The notes under the pieces: generated by a model | What the model was told of the DNA's origin: nothing | Seen by the model: the letters and a program-made list of their open reading frames with translations, nothing else | Database searches by the model: none | Part shown: positions 1 through 6,048 of the stretch, in pieces | Layout: each line of letters starts with the position of its first letter | How positions within the stretch are numbered: position 1 is the first letter of the stretch | Made by a program: the position numbers and the translations under genes | Assembly (NCBI GenBank): GCA_002314565.1 | Contig: DCGL01000111.1 | Coordinates: forward strand, 1-6,862 | Direction of reading: 5' to 3' | Source: Clostridiales bacterium UBA1779 | GTDB lineage: Bacteria; Bacillota; Clostridia; Oscillospirales; CAG-272 | Length of the DNA stretch: 6,862 bases

Positions 1-391
1 GGCCGGCCTCCATCTGGCCCTTGTCAACCGCACCGATGCCGCTTCTGATGAGCTCCGCCATGTAAGCTCCTGAATTTATACCGAAGGTAAGTATCGCGAC
101 GACCATTCCGTGTGCCGAGACGAGGATGATGTAATAGAAAACCAGAAGCAGAACGACGACGGGAACACCGCGTATTACGGTGATATAAAGGTCGCAGAGT
201 TTGACCAGGGGCTTGAGTTTTTTGTTGTCCTCTCCGATGTATTTGACTGAAGCTATCAGCACGCCGATGAAAACGCCTATGACGACAGCCCCGAGAGTGA
301 TGAGAAGCGTGTTTGCGAAGCCCTCAAGCATCATCTTGTAGTATGAGGTTTCGATGAACGTTTCGTATAATTTACGTAACCAGTCTGACAT
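1..391 (-). CDS. Polar amino-acid ABC transporter permease (HisM/GlnP type), 3' end beyond window
   Basis: This is the membrane subunit of an amino-acid importer; only the first 130 residues are visible. The start MSDWLRKLYE is preceded by AAGGA about six bases upstream. Hydrophobic stretches at about residues 27-49, 76-93 and 95-112 look like membrane spans. The family motif RGVP (74-77, usually RGTP) is present. The EAA-type loop that docks on the ATPase begins at 113 and includes SGI (117-119) and GQMEAG (125-130), as in HisM/GlnP proteins. It lies 74 bases downstream of the solute-binding protein gene on the same strand, so the two probably form one operon, with an ATPase gene expected past the left edge. 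No separate promoter is visible. The family call is firm, but the substrate (glutamine, arginine, cystine or other) cannot be decided. Confidence 0.93.
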   Translation of the reverse strand, partial: MSDWLRKLYETFIETSYYKMMLEGFANTLLITLGAVVIGVFIGVLIASVKYIGEDNKKLKPLVKLCDLYITVIRGVPVVVLLLVFYYIILVSAHGMVVAILTFGINSGAYMAELIRSGIGAVDKGQMEAG

Positions 392-415
392 AGTATATCC
401 TTATAAACACAGTAG

Positions 416-448
416 GCGGTGTTAAGTCTCAAAGGCACTTAACACCGC
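416..448 (-). repeat. Perfect 12-bp hairpin between binding-protein and permease genes
   Basis: GCGGTGTTAAGT (416-427) and ACTTAACACCGC (437-448) are perfect inverted copies around a 9-base loop. On the leftward transcript the hairpin starts 17 bases after the binding-protein stop codon and is not followed by a U-run, so it is not a complete intrinsic terminator in that direction. Known operons of this class use such hairpins to stabilise the upstream mRNA or limit read-through, so that more binding protein than permease is made. That role is inferred here. The T-rich stretch lies on the other strand, so the element could stop rightward transcription. Confidence 0.75.
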
Positions 449-465
449 GTTTTGTTTGATTTTGT

Positions 466-1269
466 TTAATTTGCGTCAGGAGCGGTAAAGGGAGCGTCGA
501 ATTTTTCGAAGATTTCTTTGATTTTGCCGGAGTCTGCCATTTTCTTCAGAATCTTGTTGACTTCTTCGACCAAATCCTCGCTGCCGAAGGCAAAGGCGAA
601 GGCGTAGGGTTCTGTAGTCATGGCTTCGGACAGAATAACGAGCTCGGTTCCGTTATTTTCCGCATTGTAAACCTTTACCATCTCTGCGGCGGTCAGGTCA
701 TCAATGACCCAGGCATCAACCTTTCCGGTAACAACGGCATTCTCTGCGTCGCTGTTGGCTTCGTATGCAAGAACCGTATATCCGTTGTCCATACAGTAGC
801 TTTCAGCTGTCGTTCCGGTCTGGACCGAGACCTTTTTGCCGGCAAGATCGGCTTTGGTCTGAATGTCTGAACCTGCAACGACAACGATTGCCTGGGCTGC
901 GAGGCAGTAGGGGTCTGTGAAGAGAGAATTCTTCTGTCTCTTCTCAGTTACCGTGATTCCGGATACTCCGACGTCGTACTTGCCTGCGATAACGCCGGGA
1001 AGAACGGAATCGAAGCTCATCTGTGCAATCTCAAGCTCAACGCCGAGACTGTCGCAGATTTCCTGCATAATATCTATTTCAATACCTGTAACGGAACCGT
1101 CTGAATTAAGATTTTCAAAAGGAGGAAAATCGGGGCTGGTTGCTATAACGAGCTTTCCTGCGGACTGAATTTCAGCGAGTGTCTTTCCCTTGTCACAGGA
1201 GCAAAGGGACGTAAGGCAAATGCAGGCAAGAACTGCAAGTGCGAGAATTTTGAAAACTTTGCTTTTCAT
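466..1269 (-). CDS. Family 3 solute-binding lipoprotein of a polar amino-acid ABC transporter
   Basis: A 267-residue extracellular binding protein that delivers an amino acid to the neighbouring permease. The N terminus has a basic MKSK, a hydrophobic segment (5-22) and a lipobox-like LCSC ending at Cys25, which would be lipidated; cysteine at the -2 position is unusual but tolerated. The mature part fits the SBP_bac_3 fold: ATSPDFPPFE (43-52), SGITVTEKRQ (103-112) with Arg111 expected to grip the ligand carboxylate, FTDPY (117-121), QTGTTAE (150-156) and Asp190 near the usual ligand amino-group site. The length is normal for the family. The ATG is chosen because it opens the signal peptide. 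Its ribosome site is weak (an A-rich leader with GGA about 13 bases upstream). It is the first gene of the operon, driven by the promoter at 1352-1379. The ligand is not predictable by eye. Confidence 0.95.
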   Translation of the reverse strand: MKSKVFKILALAVLACICLTSLCSCDKGKTLAEIQSAGKLVIATSPDFPPFENLNSDGSVTGIEIDIMQEICDSLGVELEIAQMSFDSVLPGVIAGKYDVGVSGITVTEKRQKNSLFTDPYCLAAQAIVVVAGSDIQTKADLAGKKVSVQTGTTAESYCMDNGYTVLAYEANSDAENAVVTGKVDAWVIDDLTAAEMVKVYNAENNGTELVILSEAMTTEPYAFAFAFGSEDLVEEVNKILKKMADSGKIKEIFEKFDAPFTAPDAN

Positions 1270-1351
1270 TTTTCTGTTTTTCCGTTCGTATATTTTGTTT
1301 CGTAAAGCATTTAATTATCAAGTGACTTCCGGTTTCTGAAACAATGTGCAT

Positions 1352-1379
1352 ATTATACCACAATTTGAATAAAAATCAA
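1352..1379 (-). promoter_or_regulatory. Sigma-A promoter with extended -10, for the ABC transporter operon
   Basis: Reading leftward, the -35 is TTGATT (1374-1379, four of six matches), then a 16-base spacer, then a perfect TATAAT (1352-1357) preceded by TGG, which fits the extended -10 pattern TGn. Transcription should start near 1345, leaving a leader of about 75 bases before the binding-protein ATG. I see no T-box, riboswitch or strong attenuator in that leader. The surrounding 1380-1450 is AT-rich and holds no gene that I can support. Confidence 0.75.
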
Positions 1380-1456
1380 GCGTTTTTGCAAAAATAATTG
1401 ATTTTTTGCATTTTTATTCGCGTTGTAGACTCCACATTCATTGCATATTCATTATC

Positions 1457-1507
1457 AAAAAGAAAAAAGAGGCGGTGACAAGTCCCACACGTGGCTGTCG
1501 CCGCCTC
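1457..1507 (-). terminator. Rho-independent terminator of the clpB transcription unit
   Basis: The arms 1469-1480 and 1496-1507 form a 12-bp stem (GAGGCGG at the base, one imperfect pair) with a 15-base loop. On the leftward strand the stem is followed directly by TTTTTTCTTTTTG (1468 down to 1456), a classic U-run. It lies just after the small ORF at 1516-1644 and upstream of the transporter promoter, so it separates the two leftward units. Confidence 0.88.
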
Positions 1508-1515
1508 AAAAGCGT

Positions 1516-1644
1516 TTATCTTTTTTCTTTGATTGCGTCGATTATTATGTTGAGAGCTCCCTTGAAGGTGTTTTTGTCCCTGCTGTCGTTTTCACCGAAG
1601 GGAACCGGATAATGGCGGTCGTTGCGGCCTCCTGTCTTTGACAA
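1516..1644 (-). CDS. Small hypothetical protein (42 aa), TTG start, downstream of clpB
   Basis: I do not recognise this protein. The frame opens at TTG (1642-1644) and ends at TAA (1516-1518). The SD-like AAGGGG (1653-1658) sits 8 bases before the TTG, and no ATG or GTG start exists in the frame, which is closed by TAA (1657-1659) just upstream. The product starts MSKTGGRNDRHYPVPFGEN and ends in a segment that could form an amphipathic helix (NIIIDAIKEKR). It is charged and has no signal peptide, membrane span or cysteine. It begins 36 bases after the clpB stop and ends 9 bases before the terminator stem, so it would be co-transcribed with clpB. It could be a real small protein made under heat-shock control, a decayed gene end, or chance. 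The ribosome site and snug fit before the terminator favour a real gene. Confidence 0.45.
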   Translation of the reverse strand: MSKTGGRNDRHYPVPFGENDSRDKNTFKGALNIIIDAIKEKR

Positions 1645-1680
1645 ACGGGAAGCCCCTTAAAGTATGGTATTAATCTGCGA

Positions 1681-4263
1681 TTATCTTACCCTAAGTCCGT
1701 TTTCATCACAGTCAACCGTAAGCGTCGAATCGGCTGCGGGATTGTCGTGAATGATAAAATGGGCAAGCAGGGTTTCGACCTTTGACTGAATGAATCTCTT
1801 TAGCGGTCTTGCGCCGTAAACGGGATCATAGCCCAGACGTCCGATGTAATCGACGGCTCTTTCCGTGACCTTGAGTTTCAGACGGTTTGCATTGAGTCTT
1901 TCGGCCAGTTTTTCAAGCTGCAGCGAGCAGATCGAGCGGATATCTGCGGCAGAAAGCGGCTTATAGACGACGGTTTCATCAATTCTGTTGAGAAATTCGG
2001 GTCTGAAGCTGCGGCGAAGCAGAGCCATTACGTTATTTGTCGCCTCACTGCTGATATTTCCGTCATCAGTTATACCCTCAAGAATGATATCCGAGCCGAG
2101 ATTCGACGTCATAATTATAATGGTGTTTCTGAAGTTTACGGTTCTTCCCTGGCTGTCCGTGATTCTGCCGTCGTCAAGCACCTGTAAAAGGAGGTTGAAA
2201 ACGTCGGGATGTGCTTTTTCGATTTCATCGAAGAGCACGACGGAGTAAGGCTTGCGGCGTACGGCCTCGGTGAGCTGTCCCCCCTCATCATATCCGACGT
2301 ATCCGGGAGGCGCTCCGATAAGACGTGAGACGGAATACTTTTCCATATACTCACTCATATCGATGCGGACCATATTGCGTTCATCGTCAAAAAGGGCCTC
2401 GGCAAGAGCCTTTGCAAGCTCCGTCTTACCGACACCTGTGGGACCCAAGAACAGGAACGAGCCTATGGGTCTGTTTGGGTCTTTGATTCCGGCACGTGAG
2501 CGGAGAATTGCATCGCTTACGGTATCCACTGCAATATCCTGACCTATAACACGCTTATGAAGCTGTTCGGGCATTGAAAGCAGCTTTTCTCTTTCGCTTT
2601 CCATAAGACGCGAAACGGGAATTCCGGTCCAGCGTGCAACGATTCTGGCGATTTCACTGTCGGTTACGGCAACTCTGAGCAGAGTTGAGTCGTTTTTCTG
2701 AGTTTCAGCCTGCTCTTCTTCCGCGGCAAGCTTTTTCTGCAGGTCGGGCAGCACGCCGTACTTCAGTTCGGCTGCGGTCTGCAGGTCGTAGGAGTTCTGT
2801 GCCTGCTCGATTTTGGCGTTTGTCTCTTCGATTTTGCGACGGAGCTCGCGCACTTTGTCGATTTTGTTCTTCTCGTTTTCCCACTTTGCCTTCATTGCGT
2901 TGAATGAATCGCGAAGCTCGGAAAGCTCCTTCTTCGTGTCCTCGAGCTGTGCGGCAGAGAGCCTGTCGTCCTCCTTCTTCAGAGCAGCCTCTTCGATTTC
3001 AAGCTGCATAATCTTACGGCGGATTTCATCAAGCTCGGTCGGCATTGAATTCATCTCGGTTTTGATAAGAGCGCAGGCTTCATCGACAAGGTCGATGGCC
3101 TTATCCGGCAGGAATCTGTCGGTGATGTATCTGTCAGAGAGGGTTGCGGCGGCAATAAGCGCCTGGTCGTGAATCTTTACGCCGTGATAGACTTCGTATC
3201 TTTCCTTGAGACCGCGAAGTATTGAAATCGTGTCTTCAACCGTCGGCTCGTCAACCGTAACGGGCTGAAAACGGCGTTCAAGAGCGGCGTCTTTTTCAAT
3301 GTATTTGCGGTATTCGTCAAGTGTCGTGGCACCTATGCAGTGCAGTTCACCTCTGGCAAGCATTGGCTTCAGCAGGTTCGAGGCATCCATTGAACCTTCG
3401 GTCCTGCCGGCGCCGACTATTGTGTGAAGCTCATCTATAAAGAGGATGATTTTTCCGTCTTTTGAGCGTATTTCTTCAAGAACGGCCTTTAGTCTTTCTT
3501 CGAATTCGCCGCGGTATTTTGCTCCTGCGATAAGCGCGCCCATATCCAGAGAGAAAATCGTTCTGTCCTTGAGGTTGTCCGGAACGTCCCCGCGGACTAT
3601 TCTCTGCGCAAGTCCCTCGGCAATTGCGGTCTTTCCGACGCCGGGTTCGCCTATGAGAACCGGGTTGTTCTTCGTTTTTCGCGAAAGAATGCGGATGACG
3701 TTGCGTATTTCTTCGTCACGTCCGATGACGGGGTCAAGCTTCTGCTCTCTTGCACGTTCAACGAGGTCCGTTCCGTACTTTTTAAGCACGTCGTACGTAT
3801 CTTCGGGATTGTCCGAACGTACGTTTCTGTTTCCGCGAACTTCCTTCAGTGCCGAAAGCAACTTGTCCTTTGATATATTATATTGACGGAAAAGTTTACT
3901 CATTCTTGAATCTGCTTCGGTGACAATACCGAGCAGAATATGTTCAACCGAGATATACTCGTCCTTCATTCTTGAAGCTGTCTTTTCGGCTTCGTCAAGT
4001 GCCTTCGAGCAGGCATCTGACGGATACATCTGTCCTCCGCTTACCTTTGGAAGACCGTTCAGTATTTCTTCCGTGCTTTCTCTGACTGCTTTCGGATCCG
4101 CCCCGCATTTTTTAAACAGTTCAGGGCACAGACCGTCATTCTGTTCAAGCATTGCAAGCAGCAGGTGCGCCTCTTCAAGCTGCTGATTTCCGTACTCGGA
4201 AGCAAGGTTCTGAGCATTCTTTATCACTTCAATGCTCTTCTGTGTCAGTTTTTCTGTATTCAT
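1681..4263 (-). CDS. clpB: ATP-dependent disaggregase ClpB (Hsp100)
   Basis: A cytosolic hexameric AAA+ chaperone that pulls polypeptides out of aggregates together with DnaK. The 860 residues match the usual ClpB length. In order: a Clp N domain with two repeats (about 1-145); the first ATPase domain with Walker A GEPGVGKT (205-212), pore tyrosine KYRG (249-252), Walker B ILFIDE (273-278) and arginine fingers in ERR (329-331); a long charged coiled-coil middle domain (about 400-530); and the second ATPase domain with Walker A GPTGVGKT (607-614), pore loop GYVGY (654-658), Walker B VVLFDE (675-680) and sensor-2 GARPLKR (817-823). The full-length middle domain separates it from ClpC, ClpA and ClpE. 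No ClpP-binding loop is evident. The ATG follows AGGAGG by 7 bases. The CIRCE element upstream indicates HrcA repression. All catalytic residues are present. Confidence 0.98.
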   Translation of the reverse strand: MNTEKLTQKSIEVIKNAQNLASEYGNQQLEEAHLLLAMLEQNDGLCPELFKKCGADPKAVRESTEEILNGLPKVSGGQMYPSDACSKALDEAEKTASRMKDEYISVEHILLGIVTEADSRMSKLFRQYNISKDKLLSALKEVRGNRNVRSDNPEDTYDVLKKYGTDLVERAREQKLDPVIGRDEEIRNVIRILSRKTKNNPVLIGEPGVGKTAIAEGLAQRIVRGDVPDNLKDRTIFSLDMGALIAGAKYRGEFEERLKAVLEEIRSKDGKIILFIDELHTIVGAGRTEGSMDASNLLKPMLARGELHCIGATTLDEYRKYIEKDAALERRFQPVTVDEPTVEDTISILRGLKERYEVYHGVKIHDQALIAAATLSDRYITDRFLPDKAIDLVDEACALIKTEMNSMPTELDEIRRKIMQLEIEEAALKKEDDRLSAAQLEDTKKELSELRDSFNAMKAKWENEKNKIDKVRELRRKIEETNAKIEQAQNSYDLQTAAELKYGVLPDLQKKLAAEEEQAETQKNDSTLLRVAVTDSEIARIVARWTGIPVSRLMESEREKLLSMPEQLHKRVIGQDIAVDTVSDAILRSRAGIKDPNRPIGSFLFLGPTGVGKTELAKALAEALFDDERNMVRIDMSEYMEKYSVSRLIGAPPGYVGYDEGGQLTEAVRRKPYSVVLFDEIEKAHPDVFNLLLQVLDDGRITDSQGRTVNFRNTIIIMTSNLGSDIILEGITDDGNISSEATNNVMALLRRSFRPEFLNRIDETVVYKPLSAADIRSICSLQLEKLAERLNANRLKLKVTERAVDYIGRLGYDPVYGARPLKRFIQSKVETLLAHFIIHDNPAADSTLTVDCDENGLRVR

Positions 4264-4312
4264 GCCAAAACCTCCTATAAAAAAGTTTGCATTTCCTTTG
4301 TTTACGCCATAT

Positions 4313-4318
4313 ATTATA
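4313..4318 (-). promoter_or_regulatory. Possible -10 box of the clpB promoter
   Basis: A perfect TATAAT reads leftward about 50 bases before the clpB ATG, downstream of CIRCE. No acceptable -35 hexamer is found 16-18 bases upstream (the nearest TTG-like box, TTCACA, is only 9 bases away). The region between CIRCE and this box is A-rich and could help as an UP-like element. The promoter may instead lie to the right of CIRCE, where I also found no convincing pair. The assignment is tentative. Confidence 0.35.
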
Positions 4319-4368
4319 GTCCCGATTTGTGAACTTTATATGTATTTTTGTTGTGTATTTTGTTATTT

Positions 4369-4395
4369 TTAGCAGTCTTCTATATTGAGTGCTAA
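4369..4395 (-). promoter_or_regulatory. CIRCE operator (HrcA binding site) upstream of clpB
   Basis: Read leftward: TTAGCACTC, nine bases, then GACTGCTAA. The CIRCE consensus is TTAGCACTC-N9-GAGTGCTAA, so 17 of 18 arm positions match with the exact 9-base spacing; the single mismatch is in the half nearer clpB. HrcA binds this element and represses chaperone operons until heat stress. It lies about 106-132 bases before the clpB ATG. The rightward promoter at 4557-4585 is more than 160 bases away, so control is expected only on clpB and the small ORF behind it. Confidence 0.9.
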
Positions 4396-4471
4396 TAATC
4401 TCTTCTCGCCCCCCTTTATTCGTTCCCTTTTCTTAGCACAGTCAAGCAGTCTTCTGCCAACACACCTGAGC

Positions 4472-4544
4472 AGATGACAAGGGACGGTTCTTTTGTCATC
4501 CCGGCGTTTTGGCAAGATGACAAAAGAACCGTCCCTTGTCATCT
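4472..4544. repeat. Perfect 28-bp inverted repeat, REP/MITE-like palindromic element
   Basis: The arms 4473-4500 and 4516-4543 are perfect reverse complements around a 15-base loop; one further A-T pair (4472/4544) extends the stem to 29 bp. Each arm is itself a partial palindrome: GATGACAA at its start, TTGTCATC at its end, and core GGGACGGTTCTT between, so it can also fold alone into a stem of about 12 pairs with G-U wobbles. I recall the core GGGACGGTTCTTTTGTC as a recurrent dispersed repeat in Clostridia and other bacteria, often near REP-associated tyrosine (RAYT, IS200-like) transposases. No transposase lies in this window. The element sits between two divergent transcription units. Confidence 0.85.
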
Positions 4545-4556
4545 TGGATTTTTTCA

Positions 4557-4585
4557 TTTACTTATTTTATTATTTATGATATAAT
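4557..4585 (+). promoter_or_regulatory. Extended -10 promoter for the rightward genes
   Basis: -35 TTTACT (4557-4562, four of six matches), 17-base spacer, perfect TATAAT (4580-4585) preceded by TGA, which fits TGn of an extended -10. The start site should be near 4592. The leader of about 67 bases could form two small hairpins: TTTGATT/AATCAAA (4595-4601 with 4606-4612) and GCCG/CGGC (4629-4632 with 4640-4643). Neither matches a riboswitch that I know. The SD GGAG (4649-4652) sits 6 bases before the next gene's ATG. Confidence 0.78.
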
Positions 4586-4658
4586 ATTATGGACTTTGAT
4601 TTTGTAATCAAAATAAAAAAATATATATGCCGTCAAAAGCGGCAGAACGGAGAAAAAC

Positions 4659-5231
4659 ATGGAAAACAAGTTCATTGTTGAGACTTCCGCCCGTCATATC
4701 CACCTGACAGCAGAAGCCGTTGAAATCCTCTACGGCAAGGGAGCCGAGCTCACAGTTAAGAAGATGCTCAGCCAGCCCGGCCAGTTCGCAACTGCCAACG
4801 AAAAGCTGACAGTTATCGGTCCCAAGGGCCAGCTTCAGATGTCCGTTCTCGGACCCGTAAGAAGCGCCAACCAGGTTGAGCTTTCTTTCACAGACGCAAG
4901 AGCTCTCGGTGTAACTCCTCCCATCCGTGAGAGCGGCGACGTTGCCGGAACTCCCGGACTCAAGCTCGTCGGTCCTGCCGGTGAAGTTGAGATTGCAGAA
5001 GGCGCCATCGTTGCAAAGCGTCACATCCATATGACTCCTGCCGATGCCGAAGCTTTCGGTGTTCAGGACAAGCAGATTGTCAAGGTTAAGCTCGACACTG
5101 CCCGTCCCCTTATCTTCGACGACGTTGTCGTAAGAGTATCCCCCAAGTTTGCTCTTGCCATGCACATTGATACCGACGAATGCAACGCTGCCGCTGCTTT
5201 CGGTCAGGTTATGGGCGAAATCGTAAAATAA
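4659..5231 (+). CDS. pduL: PduL-type phosphate acyltransferase (phosphotransacylase)
   Basis: This 190-residue enzyme exchanges CoA and phosphate on an acyl group (acyl-CoA + Pi to acyl phosphate + CoA), feeding ATP formation by an acetate- or propionate-type kinase. It has two PTAC (PF06130) beta-barrel repeats. The zinc ligands known for the family are all present: His13 and His15 in ARHIHLT, Glu74, His122 and His124 in KRHIHMT, and His169 in AMHID. Active-site arginine candidates are Arg68 (GPVR) and Arg90 (PIRESGD). The N terminus goes almost directly into the first domain, with no amphipathic encapsulation peptide, and no shell or other pdu/eut genes are nearby. It is therefore probably a free cytosolic Pta replacement acting on acetyl-CoA, which is inference. 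The gene ends with tandem TAA stops. A 77-base AT-rich gap with only a weak 5-bp hairpin (5244-5259) follows, so co-transcription with the next gene is possible. Confidence 0.93.
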   Translation: MENKFIVETSARHIHLTAEAVEILYGKGAELTVKKMLSQPGQFATANEKLTVIGPKGQLQMSVLGPVRSANQVELSFTDARALGVTPPIRESGDVAGTPGLKLVGPAGEVEIAEGAIVAKRHIHMTPADAEAFGVQDKQIVKVKLDTARPLIFDDVVVRVSPKFALAMHIDTDECNAAAAFGQVMGEIVK

Positions 5232-5308
5232 TAAAACACTCGCTGCCGCTAATCCGGCAATAACGTAAAGTCAATTTTAAAATTTAAATATTGAAAGGAC
5301 TTACTCCA

Positions 5309-6034
5309 ATGAGCAATGTCAGTGAATGCCCTTACGCAATGAGCGCTGAGGTGCAGAATCAGTGCAAGGTCACCAAAGGTGTTGACCACGGTCCCGCTCC
5401 CATTCCCGAAGAGGGCAAATGGATTCAGGCCAAGCAGATTACCGATATTTCCGCTTACACACACGGTATCGGATGGTGTGCTCCTCAGCAGGGCGCATGC
5501 AAGCTGTCCCTCAACGTAAAGAACGGTGTCATCGAGGAAGCTCTCGTTGAAACCATCGGCTGCTCCGGAATGACTCATTCCGCTGCTATGGCCGCTGAAA
5601 TTCTTCCCGGCAAGACAATTCTCGAGGCTCTCAACACAGACCTTGTCTGCGATGCCATCAACACGGCTATGAGAGAACTCTTCCTTCAGATCGTTTACGG
5701 CCGCAGCCAGTCCGCTTTCTCTGAAAACGGTCTCGTTATCGGCGCAGGTCTTGAAGACCTCGGCAAGGGAGCCCGCTCCATGGTCGGTACTATGTACGGA
5801 ACCAAGGAAAAGGGTGTAAGATACCTCGAAATGACTGAGGGCTACTGCACAAAGATGGCTCTCGACGAAAATGACGAAGTCATCGGCTACGAGTTCGTAT
5901 CTCTCGGCAAGATGACCGACTTCATCAAGAAGGGCATGGAGCCCAATGAAGCTTACCAGAAGGCAATGGGACATTACGGAAGATTCACCGCTGAAGACGG
6001 TGCCGTAAAGTTCATTGACCCCAGAAAGAACTGA
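5309..6034 (+). CDS. NifU/IscU-like iron-sulfur scaffold-type protein, atypical
   Basis: A 241-residue protein whose centre resembles NifU-N/IscU scaffolds, which hold nascent Fe-S clusters: KLSLNVKNGVIEEALVETIGCSGM (65-88, shown as one stretch of the fold) followed by an LPGKTILEAL segment (99-108) parallels IscU's third strand, GC loop and GK helix. Cys85 aligns by eye with IscU Cys63. Cys57 and Cys64 lie near the first ligand but are shifted, and no cysteine appears at the expected third position (around 144); other cysteines are 7, 19, 114 and 180. About 80 residues follow the scaffold-like core. The ATG at 5309 is chosen over an in-frame TTG at 5291 because AAAGGA (5294-5299) fits as its ribosome site and would otherwise be coding. 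It is 14 bases from the GGGtGRT gene, a pairing I recall from anaerobe genomes. Its function is unproven. Confidence 0.85.
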   Translation: MSNVSECPYAMSAEVQNQCKVTKGVDHGPAPIPEEGKWIQAKQITDISAYTHGIGWCAPQQGACKLSLNVKNGVIEEALVETIGCSGMTHSAAMAAEILPGKTILEALNTDLVCDAINTAMRELFLQIVYGRSQSAFSENGLVIGAGLEDLGKGARSMVGTMYGTKEKGVRYLEMTEGYCTKMALDENDEVIGYEFVSLGKMTDFIKKGMEPNEAYQKAMGHYGRFTAEDGAVKFIDPRKN

Positions 6035-6048
6035 GGAGGTATTGAGTA

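Noticed and set aside
1406..1641. Two overlapping rightward open frames over the terminator region
   Set aside because: They run through the clpB terminator hairpin and oppose the small leftward ORF. They have no ribosome site or domain.
3446..3886. Rightward 146-codon open frame inside clpB
   Set aside because: It is a shadow of the clpB first ATPase domain, with low-complexity serine-rich translation and no start signals.
4505..4556. Right arm of the palindrome plus T-tract as a rightward terminator
   Set aside because: The T-run starts about 6 bases after the stem and no gene lies upstream on that strand to terminate.
4369..4557. Leftward 62-codon open frame across the palindromic repeat
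   Set aside because: Its product is just a translation of the inverted repeat (peptides like KRTVPCHL) and it ends inside CIRCE. Such frames are common annotation artefacts of this repeat.
4608..5165. Antisense open frame of 185 codons opposite the phosphate acyltransferase gene
   Set aside because: The rightward frame carries all PduL zinc ligands and a promoter plus ribosome site. The reverse frame has no recognisable domain and is a by-product of biased codon use.
5244..5259. Short hairpin TGCCG/CGGCA after the phosphate acyltransferase gene as a terminator
   Set aside because: The stem has only 5 bp and no T-run follows, so termination is not supported.
5291..5308. Upstream in-frame TTG start for the NifU-like gene
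   Set aside because: It would place the AAAGGA ribosome site inside the coding region and has no SD of its own; ATG at 5309 is better supported.
5249..5974. Antisense open frame of 241 codons opposite the NifU-like gene
   Set aside because: The sense strand encodes a recognisable scaffold-like protein. The reverse product is serine-, histidine- and leucine-rich, as expected from reverse-complemented codons.
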